Shown here in pieces: positions 1 through 9,840 of a stretch of 64,000 nucleotides of DNA. Under the pieces are notes generated by a model. The model ran no database searches, was not told where the DNA came from, and saw nothing but the letters and a program-made list of their open reading frames with translations. Source of the DNA: Novosphingobium meiothermophilum (GTDB lineage Bacteria > Pseudomonadota > Alphaproteobacteria > Sphingomonadales > Sphingomonadaceae); the NCBI RefSeq assembly GCF_003171715.1, contig NZ_QGHL01000015.1, positions 62,001 through 126,000 on the forward strand, given 5' to 3'. The position numbers were made by a program, and so were the translations under genes. Position 1 is the stretch's first letter; each line of letters opens with the position of its first letter.

Positions 1-1
1 T

Positions 2-1489
2 CTGGCCGAACGGCTGAAGCGGCGCGAAAGCTTTTCCAACCTGCTGGTGCGCGTGACGCTGCACGGCAACCATCGCTGGTGGGAACTTTCCGCATCCCCC
101 AAGTTTGACGAGAACGGCACGTTCGTCGGATTTCGCGGAGTGGGGTCCGATGTTACCGAACAGCGCGAGAGCGCCGAAAAGATTGCCTATCTCGCGCGCT
201 ACGACACTCTGACCGGCTTGCCCAACCGCCTGATGCTGACCGAAGCGCTGGGCGATGCGCTGGCCTATGCCGAGAAGTGGCGCACGTCCTGCGCGCTATT
301 GATGATCGATCTGGATCGATTCAAGGCCATCAACGATACGCTGGGCCATCTGGTCGGCGATCAGCTGCTGTCGCTCGTTTCGGAGCGGATGAAGGCGGTG
401 ATGCGCGCCAATGAGGTGTGCGGGCGCCTTGGCGGTGACGAGTTTGCAGTGGTCATCCGTGACGCGGCCGACGGGCGGCGTCTTGAGGAGCTTTCCGAGG
501 CGATCATCGCCACGCTTTCACGTCCCTACGAGGTCGATCACCACACCCTCTATGTCGGGGCGAGTGTCGGTTCGGCAATCGGGCCGCGTGACGGTTCGAC
601 GGTGGAAACCCTGCTGCGCAACGCCGATCTGGCGCTCTACCGGGCCAAGGACGAGGGCGGCGGGCGGCACTGCACCTATGAACCCTCGCTCCACGCCCAT
701 GCCGAGGAACGCCGCAAGCTTGAGTTCTCGTTGCGGCACGCACTGGAACGCAATGAGTTCTCGCTGATGTATCAGCCGGTGGTCGATGCGATGACGGAGA
801 GCGTGCTGAGCTTCGAGGCCCTGCTGCGCTGGACCAGCAGCGAGCACGGCTTTGTCAGCCCGGCAAAGTTCGTTCCGCTGGCTGAAGACACCCGGCTGAT
901 CGTGCCGATTGGCGAATGGGTGCTGCGCACGGCCTGCCGCGAGGCAATGAACTGGCCGGAGCACGTCAAGATTGCGGTCAACGTATCGGGCGAACAGCTG
1001 CTCGATCCCTATTTTGCCGAAACCGTGGTTGGCGCGCTGACCAGCACCGGGCTTTCGCCGCATCGCCTTGAGATCGAGGTGACGGAGAGTATCTTCGTGC
1101 GCGACGGCACCACCGCGCAGATGACGCTGGAAAACCTGATGGGCATCGGTTGCGGCGTTGCTCTCGACGATTTCGGAACCGGCTATTCCTCGCTGGGCTA
1201 TCTGCGCAAGATGCGTTTCTCGACGATCAAGGTCGATCGCAGCTTCGTGCAGGGCGCGGCGAAGGATAATCCCGAAAGCCTTGCGATCTGCCGTGCCGTG
1301 GTGGCCATGGCCGACAGTCTGGAAATGTCGACTACCGCGGAAGGGGTCGAGACCGAACTGGAGCTCGAAGTGATCCGCCGTCTGGGCTGCAAGAAGATCC
1401 AGGGCTACTACTTCGGGCGCCCGATGAGCGCTGCCGATGCGCTCGCCCTGTTCAGCACGCCGCGCTTTCGGGAGCGGCTGGCAAGCTGA
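2..1489 (+). CDS. PAS-GGDEF-EAL cyclic-di-GMP turnover protein (5' truncated)
   Basis: The frame is open from the first bases of the window, so the N-terminus lies outside. The visible part begins at the end of a PAS/PAC sensor segment (HRWWELSASP, then a GSDVTEQ linker). It is followed by a GGDEF diguanylate cyclase domain with an intact RLGGDEF active site and an EAL phosphodiesterase domain starting at FEALLRW, with the DDFGTGYSS motif. Both catalytic motifs are present, so it could make or degrade c-di-GMP; the sequence cannot say which dominates. The GTG at 47 is only an internal in-frame codon. It converges on purQ with a gap of about 25 bp. Confidence 0.93.
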   Translation: MAERLKRRESFSNLLVRVTLHGNHRWWELSASPKFDENGTFVGFRGVGSDVTEQRESAEKIAYLARYDTLTGLPNRLMLTEALGDALAYAEKWRTSCALLMIDLDRFKAINDTLGHLVGDQLLSLVSERMKAVMRANEVCGRLGGDEFAVVIRDAADGRRLEELSEAIIATLSRPYEVDHHTLYVGASVGSAIGPRDGSTVETLLRNADLALYRAKDEGGGRHCTYEPSLHAHAEERRKLEFSLRHALERNEFSLMYQPVVDAMTESVLSFEALLRWTSSEHGFVSPAKFVPLAEDTRLIVPIGEWVLRTACREAMNWPEHVKIAVNVSGEQLLDPYFAETVVGALTSTGLSPHRLEIEVTESIFVRDGTTAQMTLENLMGIGCGVALDDFGTGYSSLGYLRKMRFSTIKVDRSFVQGAAKDNPESLAICRAVVAMADSLEMSTTAEGVETELELEVIRRLGCKKIQGYYFGRPMSAADALALFSTPRFRERLAS

Positions 1490-1513
1490 GACTCCGGCAA
1501 GCCGTCGCTGGTG

Positions 1514-2191
1514 TCAGGCGGAGACCAGCGAGCGCACCACGCTTTCGAACAGAGCGCGACCGTCGGTGCCGCCCTGCGCGGGTTCGATCATCCGTTCCGG
1601 ATGCGGCATCATGCCCAGCACATTGCCGCGCTCGTTCAGGATGCCGGCGATGTCGCGGGCCGAACCGTTGACCTGCTCGGCATAGCGGAAGGCCACCCGG
1701 CCTTCGGCCTCAAGGCGGTCAAGCGTGGCATCGTCGGCAAAATAGTTGCCATCGTGGTGCGCCACCGGAATGACAATGCGCTGGCCCGCTTCGTAGCCCG
1801 CGGTGAACAGCGACTGGCTGTTCTCTACCGTCAGCGCCACATCGCGGCAGACAAAGCGGATGCCAGCGTTGCGCATCAGCGCACCGGGCAGCAGGCCCGC
1901 CTCGGTCAGCACCTGAAAGCCATTGCAGACCCCCAGAACCGCCACGCCGCGTTCGGCCGCGCGGACTACCGCCTGCATCACCGGCGAACGAGCTGCCATC
2001 GCGCCGGAACGCAGATAATCGCCATAGGAAAATCCGCCGGGCAGGGCGATGAAATCAAGCCCGTCAGGCAGGTCGGCATCGCCATGCCACACGCGGTGAA
2101 CGGTGCCGCCGCAGACCTGCTCGATGGCAACGGCCATGTCGCGGTCGCAGTTCGATCCGGGGAAGGTGATGACGGCGGAAGTGAAGGCCAT
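1514..2191 (-). CDS. purQ: Phosphoribosylformylglycinamidine synthase, glutaminase subunit PurQ
   Basis: A 225-residue class I glutamine amidotransferase that supplies ammonia to PurL for the FGAR-to-FGAM step of purine synthesis in the cytoplasm. The nucleophile elbow GVCNGFQ carries the catalytic cysteine, and HPER near the C-terminus supplies the His/Glu of the triad. Length and the FPGSNCDRD start are normal for the small bacterial PurQ. It lies 74 bp downstream of purS on the same strand, so the two are probably co-transcribed. The large subunit purL is not in the window. Confidence 0.96.
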   Translation of the reverse strand: MAFTSAVITFPGSNCDRDMAVAIEQVCGGTVHRVWHGDADLPDGLDFIALPGGFSYGDYLRSGAMAARSPVMQAVVRAAERGVAVLGVCNGFQVLTEAGLLPGALMRNAGIRFVCRDVALTVENSQSLFTAGYEAGQRIVIPVAHHDGNYFADDATLDRLEAEGRVAFRYAEQVNGSARDIAGILNERGNVLGMMPHPERMIEPAQGGTDGRALFESVVRSLVSA

Positions 2192-2265
2192 GGGAGATGC
2201 TCCTTGCGCAGCTCAGATTGCACGCAAATCGTGATGCGCGCAGATCGTCGGATCAGACCGCTTGC

Positions 2266-2499
2266 TCAGGCCGCCCTTTCGATGCGGTAGTTCTCGATCA
2301 CCATGTTGGCGAGCAGCTTGCGGCACATCTCGTCAAGCGCTTCGTCGGTGGTGCTGTCGGCAACGTCGAGTTCGATCACGCGTCCGGCGCGAACATCGTT
2401 GACGCCCGAAAAGCCCAGTCCTTCGAGCGCGTGGTGAATGGCCCGACCCTGCGGATCGAGGACGCCGTTCTTGAGAGTGACCAGGACGCGAACCTTCAT
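2266..2499 (-). CDS. purS: Phosphoribosylformylglycinamidine synthase subunit PurS
   Basis: A 77-residue protein beginning MKVRVLVTLKNGVLDPQG, the standard PurS N-terminus. PurS bridges PurL and PurQ in the multi-subunit FGAM synthase. A longer open frame extends upstream, but family length and the conserved start place the ATG at 2499. It precedes purQ in the usual purS-purQ order. Confidence 0.95.
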   Translation of the reverse strand: MKVRVLVTLKNGVLDPQGRAIHHALEGLGFSGVNDVRAGRVIELDVADSTTDEALDEMCRKLLANMVIENYRIERAA

Positions 2500-2851
2500 C
2501 GGCGGGGCCTTTCGCAGATCGAAACGGGTGAGAATCTTGTGCGCGCCTATGCAACCGGTAGCCCGCAAGAGCAAGGGGCCGCGCGACAGTGCCGGTTCGC
2601 CACACTTGCCGTCGATCCCGCACGCATGATTCCTACGTAAAGAAACGATGCGGGCGATCGGGCCGTTGCGGGGTATCCTCCCTGCGCCAGGGACTGGCAG
2701 AACTCGCGCGGTGGCGGGGCTTCCGGAACCAGAAACTGCACCCCGCACAGCCGCCGGAGATGCGCCGCCACCGCCTCTTTTGCCCGATTTGACCGATGCC
2801 GCGTGCTGACGCGCCTTTTAACTGACGGTTGCGTCAGCTATAGCATGAGCC
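2500..2851. other. Divergent intergenic region between purS and a TetR gene
   Basis: About 350 bp with no convincing gene. It must hold the purS promoter (minus) and the tetR promoter (plus). The only structure I can support is the 16-bp palindrome near the tetR start, listed separately. Small open frames here lack ribosome sites and family resemblance. Confidence 0.6.
2822..2837. promoter_or_regulatory. Palindromic operator in front of the TetR gene
   Basis: CTGACG-GTTG-CGTCAG is a perfect 6+6 inverted repeat. A TATAGC hexamer (2839-2844), usable as a -10 box, follows immediately, and the tetR ATG is at 2852. The position suggests autorepression by the TetR protein and possibly a leaderless or very short-leader transcript. 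Binding is inferred, not shown. Confidence 0.5.
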
Positions 2852-3457
2852 ATGCCCCGCAAGACTCCGGAAGATCGCAAGGCCCGCATCCTCGAAGCTG
2901 CGCGCGAGGAGTTTGCCGCCCACGGCTTTGCCGCAGCCCGGCTGGAGGATGTGGCAAGCCGGGTCGGCATCAGCCGCGCGGCGCTTTATCTGGCGTTCGA
3001 CAGCAAGGAAGCCCTGTTCCGTGCGCTGGTTTCGGGTGTCATCACCGAACTGATGCCCGCCCTTCTGCCCAGCGATTACGGCAGTCTGCCCGCACCCGCG
3101 CTGCTGCGCGGGTTCATCCGCAACGCAACGAAGCGGATTGCCAGCCCGGAAATGGCCTTTCTGCCGCGTCTCATCGTGGGCGAGGGGCGCAACTTTCCCG
3201 AACTGGCCCGCTTCTACCACGAAACCACGATGATCTGCCTGATCGGCGCGGTTGAACGGCTCATCATCCACGGGATTGAACGCGGCGAGTTCTCGTGCCC
3301 GGATCCGAATATGGCGGCGCATTCGGTGGCCGGAAGCTTGATCTATGCCGCGCTGTGGCAGAACGTGTTCGAGCCGGTCGGCGCGCAGCCGCTTGACGTG
3401 GACTGGCTCGCCGAGACACAGGCCGGGCTTGTTCTGGCGGCGTTGCGCAAGGTGTAG
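2852..3457 (+). CDS. TetR/AcrR family transcriptional regulator
   Basis: A 201-residue protein with an N-terminal TetR helix-turn-helix (residues about 10-56, including FAAARLEDVASRVGISRAALY and the following FDSKEALF). A variable C-terminal ligand domain follows. Ligand and targets cannot be read from the sequence. A perfect palindrome overlaps its promoter, so it probably represses itself. Neighbours on both sides point away or converge, so there is no obvious divergently transcribed target other than purS. Confidence 0.9.
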   Translation: MPRKTPEDRKARILEAAREEFAAHGFAAARLEDVASRVGISRAALYLAFDSKEALFRALVSGVITELMPALLPSDYGSLPAPALLRGFIRNATKRIASPEMAFLPRLIVGEGRNFPELARFYHETTMICLIGAVERLIIHGIERGEFSCPDPNMAAHSVAGSLIYAALWQNVFEPVGAQPLDVDWLAETQAGLVLAALRKV

Positions 3458-3494
3458 GGTCCAAAGCGCGTTTGGATCTGGGAAGCGGCCGCAG

Positions 3495-4439
3495 TCAGGG
3501 CTTTGCCGCTTCGAGCAGGCCCTTTATCGGCCAGAACGAAATCGTGTGGACATCATGGGCGCTGGTCCAGATGCCTTTGGGCGTAAAGCGGATGGCGCCG
3601 CTTCCCGCTGCCTTGCCATGCCTGCCGCTGACTGTCATCGAAGCCGGATCGATCACGGCAAAGATCTGGTCATCCGTGGTGCGCAGCCATACTTTCCCAT
3701 CGCCAGTATCGATATCGCCGTATTTGAGGTTTGCGCCCACCTTGATGCGCCCTGTCACCTGCCCGGTGGCGGGATCAGCGCGCACCAGCGTGCCTTCGCC
3801 CTGTTCCTGCACCCACACTCCGCCTTCACCTGCGGCGAGGAATCCCGGCATCTTGCCCAGTGGCGCGCGGGCAACCACGGTGTTGGTTTTCGGGTCGATC
3901 TTCTGGAGCGTCTGCTGCGTTGCGCTGACCGCCCACAGGGCATCATAGCCATAGGTGACATACCACGTATCGGCATCAACCGGGATGCTGGCAATGACGG
4001 CATTGCTTGCCGGATCGATGCGGGCGACCGCGCCTTCGGGCTTGCTTGCCAGCCAGACCGAACCGGCCCCTGTCGCCACGATCAGTTCGCCCTGTTTCTG
4101 GTTGGCAATGCCGCTGGCGATGGTGGCGACAACCTTTGCCTCTTCCAGATCGATGCGCAGCAGTGTGCCTTCGGCGCAGTTGGCCACCCACAATGATCCG
4201 AAGCCGATGGCCATGGCCCCGCAGGGCCGTTCGACCGGCACTTCGGCGAGTTTACCGTTGCGACCCCATTTTTCGACCTTGCCGCGATTGGTCAGCCATA
4301 CCGCATCGCCATCAACCGCAATGAAATCGGCAAAGCCGGGCACGGTCTGCGCCTGCTCCACCACTTGCGCGCTGGCAGGGCCAGCCCCCAATAGCGCGGC
4401 GATGACCATCGGGATAAGGGCAAGCGTCTTGCGAAACAT
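3495..4439 (-). CDS. Secreted beta-propeller protein, Vgb/YVTN-like
   Basis: A 314-residue protein with a signal peptide (LALIPMVIAALLGAGPASA, cleavage near residue 24). The repeating blades follow the pattern of virginiamycin B lyase-like and YVTN propellers (GSLWVAN, GSVWLAS, YDALWAVS, GGVWVQEQ, GKVWLRT, each followed by a hydrophobic-R-IDP segment). It is probably periplasmic. The active residues of true streptogramin lyase cannot be confirmed here, so no enzymatic role is assigned. It sits 23 bp downstream of the allophanate hydrolase on the same strand and could be the last gene of that operon, but its connection to nitrogen metabolism is unknown. Confidence 0.75.
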   Translation of the reverse strand: MFRKTLALIPMVIAALLGAGPASAQVVEQAQTVPGFADFIAVDGDAVWLTNRGKVEKWGRNGKLAEVPVERPCGAMAIGFGSLWVANCAEGTLLRIDLEEAKVVATIASGIANQKQGELIVATGAGSVWLASKPEGAVARIDPASNAVIASIPVDADTWYVTYGYDALWAVSATQQTLQKIDPKTNTVVARAPLGKMPGFLAAGEGGVWVQEQGEGTLVRADPATGQVTGRIKVGANLKYGDIDTGDGKVWLRTTDDQIFAVIDPASMTVSGRHGKAAGSGAIRFTPKGIWTSAHDVHTISFWPIKGLLEAAKP

Positions 4440-4462
4440 GGGGAGGGCCTTTCGCTTCGGGA

Positions 4463-6232
4463 TCAGGATTTGCTGGCGATATAGGCGCGCCAGCCGCCAA
4501 GGTGGGTGATGTCCTGGGCACCTTCGAGCGCGCGCGGTTCGGCCACGAAGCCCTTCACGCTGCTGCCATCAGCCAGCACCACCGTGCCAATGGCCAGCGG
4601 CGGCGGGACTTCAACCACAAAGCTGCCGAACTCAGCCACGCCCAGTTCATAGACTTCCACCTTGATCGCCGCGCCATCGGCGCTGAACACCAGCGCAGGC
4701 TTGGGCGGCACGCTGTCGGCCATGGCATAAAGCCGGTATGTCGGCGCGGTTTCGAAAGCGCCAACGAATATGGCGTTTCGCGAGGTAAGCTGCCAGTGCA
4801 GCGGCATCCCTTCAAGGTGTGCGCCAACCACGGCGAGTTTAACGGTCTGCATCTTGCCCTCCAGATCGAGCGGGGGTGGGGGAGGAAGCTGTGCGGCGGC
4901 CAGCCACGCTTCGGCCGCCGTCAGCAGCGCACGGTCACTGTCAGCCGGGCCGATCAGGGTGATGCCAAAGCCAGTGCCATTGTCGCGCTGCCCCGCAGGC
5001 ACGGCAACCGCGGCCATATCCAGCAGGTTCACGAAGTTGGTATAGGCGCCCAGATTGCTGTTGAGCGCAACCGGCGATGCCAGCAGTTCTGCCACGCGGT
5101 AGGTCGTGCCCGTGGTCGGAAAGGCAAGGAGATCGACTTCGCCCAGCAGGCGGTCTGCCTGCCGCTTCAGCGCGGCCATCCGGTAAATGCCGTTCCACAG
5201 TTCGACAGCGCTCTTGCTCCAGCCTGCTTCCACTACGGTCCGCACGGTAGGATCGACCGCATCGGGATTCTCGCTCAGAATCCGGGACATGGCGGCGGTG
5301 CGTTCGGCAACCCATGGCCCGTTGTAGAGCAGCAGCGCCGCTTCCTGCAGCGGGGCCATGTCGATCTCGACCACTTCGGCAAGGCCCGCCAGCACATCGA
5401 GCGCGCGGTCATAGAGATACTCGGCTTCCACATCGCCGAACCACAGGCGCTGACCACGCCGGGGAACGCCGATGCGGCGGGCGGCAAGGGGGCGGTCCGC
5501 CAGCGGTTTCGACCACGGATCGGCCGGATCGAACCCGGCAATCACCGCATCGACAAGGCGCGCATCAGCAACATCATCCGAAAACACGGTGATGCAGTCG
5601 ATGCTGCGGCAGGCAGGCACAAGGCCCTGTGTGGGCCAGCGGCCCTTGGTGGGCTTGAACCCGATCAGGTGGTTGAATGCCGCCGGAACCCGGCCCGACC
5701 CTGCGGTATCGGTGCCCAGCGCGATGGGAACCAGCCCGGCGGCCACGGCAACGGCCGAACCGGAACTCGACCCTCCACTGACATAGGCGAGGTTCGAGGC
5801 ATTGCGCGGAATGCCATAGGGACTGCGCGTGCCGACCAGCCCGGTGGCGAACTGGTCGAGGTTGGTCTTGCCCACGCAGATCGCGCCTGCGGCTGCCAGC
5901 CGGTCGATCACCGTCGCATTGGCGCCGGGGCGATAGGCAAAGGCGGGGCAGGCGGCGGTCGTCTCAAGCCCGGAAACGTCGATGTTGTCCTTGGCCGCGT
6001 AGGGAACGCCCGCCAGTGGCAGGTGCTCTCCGGCGGCAACGCGGGCATCGACGGCGCGGGCCTGTGCCAGAAGATCATCCGGCGATGCACGGCTGATCCA
6101 CACCTGCGGCTGAACCGCATCATAGGCGGCAATGCGCGCCAGCGTCGCTTCCATCACGGCCACCGCGCTGGTGATGCCTGCGCCGACATCGGCGGCGATG
6201 CGCGATGCGCTTTGGCGAAAGGCGGCGCTCAT
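4463..6232 (-). CDS. atzF: Allophanate hydrolase (AtzF type)
   Basis: A 589-residue amidase-signature enzyme that hydrolyses allophanate to ammonia and CO2. The Ser-cisSer-Lys machinery is visible: Lys81 in YAAKDNIDV, the serine cluster in SGGSSSGSA (about 154-157) and the nucleophile Ser179 in TDTAGSG. After about residue 450 comes the separate C-terminal domain of allophanate hydrolases, ending GGWRAYIA. The frame is open further upstream, but the ATG at 6232 overlaps the carboxylase stop as ATGA, which fixes the start by translational coupling. It performs the last step of the operon's pathway whether the first substrate is urea or guanidine. Confidence 0.93.
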   Translation of the reverse strand: MSAAFRQSASRIAADVGAGITSAVAVMEATLARIAAYDAVQPQVWISRASPDDLLAQARAVDARVAAGEHLPLAGVPYAAKDNIDVSGLETTAACPAFAYRPGANATVIDRLAAAGAICVGKTNLDQFATGLVGTRSPYGIPRNASNLAYVSGGSSSGSAVAVAAGLVPIALGTDTAGSGRVPAAFNHLIGFKPTKGRWPTQGLVPACRSIDCITVFSDDVADARLVDAVIAGFDPADPWSKPLADRPLAARRIGVPRRGQRLWFGDVEAEYLYDRALDVLAGLAEVVEIDMAPLQEAALLLYNGPWVAERTAAMSRILSENPDAVDPTVRTVVEAGWSKSAVELWNGIYRMAALKRQADRLLGEVDLLAFPTTGTTYRVAELLASPVALNSNLGAYTNFVNLLDMAAVAVPAGQRDNGTGFGITLIGPADSDRALLTAAEAWLAAAQLPPPPPLDLEGKMQTVKLAVVGAHLEGMPLHWQLTSRNAIFVGAFETAPTYRLYAMADSVPPKPALVFSADGAAIKVEVYELGVAEFGSFVVEVPPPLAIGTVVLADGSSVKGFVAEPRALEGAQDITHLGGWRAYIASKS

Positions 6233-9200
6233 GCCGCCTTCTCCAGCGCAAAGATCGGCGCGCCGGGCTGGAGCGACTGTTTCTCGGTGACATAGAGGGC
6301 AACGATCCGGCCCGTGCCGGGGCTGAGCACGGGGCATTCCATCTTCATCGATTCCAGCACCGCGATGGTATCCCCGGTCTTCACTTCATCGCCATTGGCC
6401 ACGAGCAGTTTCCACACGCTGCCGCCGAACGGAGCTTCGACAAGATCGGCCCCTTCGGGGACGCTGACTTCGGCCTCGTCGGGCGTGTCGGCTTCTGCAA
6501 GGGCCGATATGCGGTCAAACTCTCCGCGTGCCTGCCAGTCGGCGCGTTCGGCATCGAAAGCAGCCTTGCGCTGCGCCTCGAAGGCGGCAATCGCTTCGGC
6601 ATTGTCGGCCAGATACCGGCGATAATCGGCCAGCCTGAACTCGGACGGCTCGATGGTGATCGATCGCCTGCCGCTGGGAAAATCACGCCGCCATTCGGCC
6701 AGTTCCTCGGCGCTGACCGGATAGAAGCGGATCTGGTCGAAGAAGCGCAGCAGCCACGGCTTGCCTTCGGTGAAATCGGCGGTCTGGCGATAGGTGTTCC
6801 AAACCTGGATGGTGCGGCCGAACAACTGGTATCCGCCCGGTCCTTCCATGCCGTAGATGCACATGTAGGCCCCGCCGATGCCGACGACATTGGGCGGGGT
6901 CCACGTGCGCGCGGGGTTATACTTGGTCGTGACCAGACGATGCCGGGGGTCGACAGGCGTTGCCACCGGCGCGCCGAGATAGACATCGCCCAGCCCCATG
7001 ACGAGATAGCTGGCATCGAAGATCAGGTTCTCCACCGCCGCCACATCGGGCAGGCCGTTGATGCGGCGGATGAACTCGATGTTGTCCGGGCACCATGGCG
7101 CATCGTCACGCACCGCGCCCATGTATTTCTCGATGGTCTCGATGGTGGCAGGATCGCGCCAGCTCAGCGGCAGGTGGACGATGCGCGAAGGGATGGCGAA
7201 GTCTTCAAGGTCGCCAAGCCGATCTTCGGCCGCGATCAGCGCGTCGAGTGCCCCTTGCTGGTCCAGCGCCGCGCCATCGAAGTGCAGTTGCAACGAGCGG
7301 ATTCCGGGAACGATGTCGATCACGCCCGGAATGGCCATGCGCTCCAGCTCGGTCATCAGTGCATGGACGCGGATGCGCAGCTCGATATCGAGAACCAGAG
7401 GGCCGTATTCCACCAGGATGTTGCGATCCCCCTGCTGGCGATAGACGGTGCGGGGGCGGCCTGTGCCTTCGGGCAGTTCGGCCAGTATCGGGGTCTGTGC
7501 AGCGATGGCGCAAGGGCGGCTTGGCGGCACCTTGGTTCCGTTCTCCAGCAGCGTGGCCTGTGCGGCGGCAGCGGCGCTTGCCTCGGCCATGTTGACCGGG
7601 ACGAAGCGCACCCGGTCTCCGGCGGCAAGCTGGCCAACTTTCCACAAGTCTGCGGCAATGACCACGAAGGGACAGACAAAGCCGCCAAGCGAGGGCCCAT
7701 CCGGTCCAAGGATGATGGGCATATCCCCGGTGAAGTCCACCGCGCCGATGGCGTAGGGGTTGTCGTGAATGTTCGAGGGATGAAGCCCTGCCTCGCCGCC
7801 GTCGCGCCGCGCCCATTCGGGCTTCGGTCCGACCAGCCGCACCCCGGTGCGGTTCGAGTTGTAGTGGACCTGCCAGTCGGCGGCGACGATCATGTCGATA
7901 TCATCGTCGGTGAAGAAATCGGGCGCCCCGTGCGGGCCATAGAGCACACGCAGCGTCCATTCGGTGCCCAGCGCGGGGAGCGGAATGGTCGGGGCTGCAC
8001 TGCTGGTCGGGGCGCCAGCCAGATGAAGCACGTCGCCTGCCACCAGCCGCCGCGCCGCATGGCCGCCGAACTGACCCAGTTCGAAGGTGCTGCAACTGCT
8101 GAGATAGGGCGCGATGTCCAGCCCGCCTGCGATGAGGAGATAGCCGCGCATCCCGCCGCCCGATGCCCGCCCCATGCTGAGGGTCTGCCCGGCAGCGATG
8201 TCGAACGGCGTGCCCGGCGCCACGGGTCTGCCATCGAGCATGGCACCGAAATCGGCGCCGGTCAGGCACACGCGGGCCGGAGCGGTAAAGGCGAGCGTGG
8301 GGCCCGTAACAGTCATTTCCAGCCCGGCCATGCCTTCGGGATTGCCCAGCAAACGGTTGCCGATGCGGAAGGACTGGTCGTCCATCGGGCCGGATGGCGG
8401 CACGCCCACGGCCCACAGCTTCTGCCTTCCGGGCCAGTCCTGCACGGTGGTGGACGTGCCGCCGCTGATGACCCGGATGCTTTGCGGGGTGAAGCTGATG
8501 CTTTCCAGAGCGCGGGTGGAAACCTCGCCGCTGGTGAAAGCTGGCGATGCCACCACGCTGCGCAGCCAGCGCAGGTTCGTCTCGATCCCGTCGATGCGGC
8601 TGGCGGCAAGCGCGCGCTGCATGGCTTCGACTGCCGCCTCGCGGCTTGAGGCGTGAACGATCAGCTTGGCAAGCATGGGATCGTAGAAGGCGCTCACTTC
8701 CGTCCCGGCCATGACCCACGTTTCGGTGCGCACGTCATCGGGGAAGCGAACGCAGGTGAGCGTTCCGGAGGTGGGGCGGTAATCGAGTGCGGGGTCTTCG
8801 GCATAGAGCCGCACCTGAACCGCATGGCCCAGCGGCGTAACCGGTGCCGTATCGAGGAAGCTGTAATCGCCCGCAGCGCCGCGGATCATCCATTCCACAA
8901 GATCCACGCCGAAGACCATTTCGGTCACGCCATGTTCCACTTGCAGGCGGGTGTTCATCTCAAGGAAGAAGAACTCCTCGCGGTCGGCATCGTAGAGAAA
9001 CTCCACCGTTCCGGCAGAACGGTAGCGCGCCGCTTCGCCAAGGCGAATCGCGGCTGCGAACAGTGCCTGCCTGACGGCTTCGGGCAGGAGCGGGGCAGGT
9101 GCCTCTTCCACCACTTTCTGATTGCGCCGCTGGAGCGAACAGTCGCGCTCGCCCAGTGCCACCACCCGGCCTTCGCCATCGCCGAAGATCTGCACTTCCA

Positions 9201-9840
9201 CATGCCGCGCGCGCCGCACGAAGCGTTCAAGGAATACGCCCGCATCGCCGAAATTGCTCTGGCCCAGCCGGGCCACCGCGGCAAAGCCTTCGCGCACGTC
9301 AGCTTCGGTTTCGCACACGCGCATCCCGATGCCGCCGCCGCCCGCGGTTGCCTTGAGCATCACGGGATAACCGATGGCCAGTGCGGCAGCGATGGCTTCG
9401 GCCTCGCCGGTCAGGAGATCGCTTCCCGGAGCCAGCGGCACCCCGTGCGCGGCTGCCAGTTCGCGGGCGCTGTGCTTGAGGCCGAAGGTGCGGATGTTTT
9501 CGGCGGTGGGGCCGATGAAAACGATTCCCGCCTCGGCGCAGGCGGCCGCAAACTCGGTGTTTTCCGAAAGGAAGCCATAGCCGGGATGGATGGCGCCCGC
9601 GCCCGTCTGATGCGCCGCGGCGATGATCTTTGCGATGTCGAGATAGCTCTCGCTTGGCCGCGCGCCGCCGATGCAGACGGCCTCGTCTGCTTCCGAGACG
9701 TGAAGCGAACCTTCGTCGGCCTGCGAATAGACCGCAACGGAACGCAGGCCCATGCGGCGCAGAGTGCGGATGATCCGGGTGGCAATCGCACCCCGGTTGG
9801 CGATGAGAACGGTGTCGAAGCTCATTGGGGCAGGGCTCAT
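6229..9840 (-). CDS. Biotin-dependent urea/guanidine carboxylase
   Basis: A 1203-residue single-chain carboxylase. In order: a biotin carboxylase half (about 1-450, ATP-grasp, with GGGGIGMRV and EMNTRLQVEHGVTE), a KipA/AHS2-like segment (about 460-770), a KipI/AHS1-like segment (about 790-1010), a helical linker, and a C-terminal biotinyl domain with Lys1166 in LESMKMEC. The family was annotated as urea carboxylase. Members next to two DUF1989 proteins have been shown in other bacteria to prefer guanidine, making carboxyguanidine. The same pair is present here, so guanidine is my preferred substrate. The ATG overlaps the preceding stop as ATGA. Cytoplasmic, ATP- and bicarbonate-dependent. Confidence 0.92.
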   Translation of the reverse strand: MSPAPMSFDTVLIANRGAIATRIIRTLRRMGLRSVAVYSQADEGSLHVSEADEAVCIGGARPSESYLDIAKIIAAAHQTGAGAIHPGYGFLSENTEFAAACAEAGIVFIGPTAENIRTFGLKHSARELAAAHGVPLAPGSDLLTGEAEAIAAALAIGYPVMLKATAGGGGIGMRVCETEADVREGFAAVARLGQSNFGDAGVFLERFVRRARHVEVQIFGDGEGRVVALGERDCSLQRRNQKVVEEAPAPLLPEAVRQALFAAAIRLGEAARYRSAGTVEFLYDADREEFFFLEMNTRLQVEHGVTEMVFGVDLVEWMIRGAAGDYSFLDTAPVTPLGHAVQVRLYAEDPALDYRPTSGTLTCVRFPDDVRTETWVMAGTEVSAFYDPMLAKLIVHASSREAAVEAMQRALAASRIDGIETNLRWLRSVVASPAFTSGEVSTRALESISFTPQSIRVISGGTSTTVQDWPGRQKLWAVGVPPSGPMDDQSFRIGNRLLGNPEGMAGLEMTVTGPTLAFTAPARVCLTGADFGAMLDGRPVAPGTPFDIAAGQTLSMGRASGGGMRGYLLIAGGLDIAPYLSSCSTFELGQFGGHAARRLVAGDVLHLAGAPTSSAAPTIPLPALGTEWTLRVLYGPHGAPDFFTDDDIDMIVAADWQVHYNSNRTGVRLVGPKPEWARRDGGEAGLHPSNIHDNPYAIGAVDFTGDMPIILGPDGPSLGGFVCPFVVIAADLWKVGQLAAGDRVRFVPVNMAEASAAAAAQATLLENGTKVPPSRPCAIAAQTPILAELPEGTGRPRTVYRQQGDRNILVEYGPLVLDIELRIRVHALMTELERMAIPGVIDIVPGIRSLQLHFDGAALDQQGALDALIAAEDRLGDLEDFAIPSRIVHLPLSWRDPATIETIEKYMGAVRDDAPWCPDNIEFIRRINGLPDVAAVENLIFDASYLVMGLGDVYLGAPVATPVDPRHRLVTTKYNPARTWTPPNVVGIGGAYMCIYGMEGPGGYQLFGRTIQVWNTYRQTADFTEGKPWLLRFFDQIRFYPVSAEELAEWRRDFPSGRRSITIEPSEFRLADYRRYLADNAEAIAAFEAQRKAAFDAERADWQARGEFDRISALAEADTPDEAEVSVPEGADLVEAPFGGSVWKLLVANGDEVKTGDTIAVLESMKMECPVLSPGTGRIVALYVTEKQSLQPGAPIFALEKAA

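Noticed and set aside
3460..3476. Terminator between tetR and the propeller gene
   Set aside because: TCCAAA-GCGCG-TTTGGA is only a six-base stem without a T run; too weak to call.
4502..8649. Two very long plus-strand open frames opposite the carboxylase and allophanate hydrolase
   Set aside because: They are antisense shadows of GC-rich genes: His/Arg/Gly-rich, without domains or ribosome sites.
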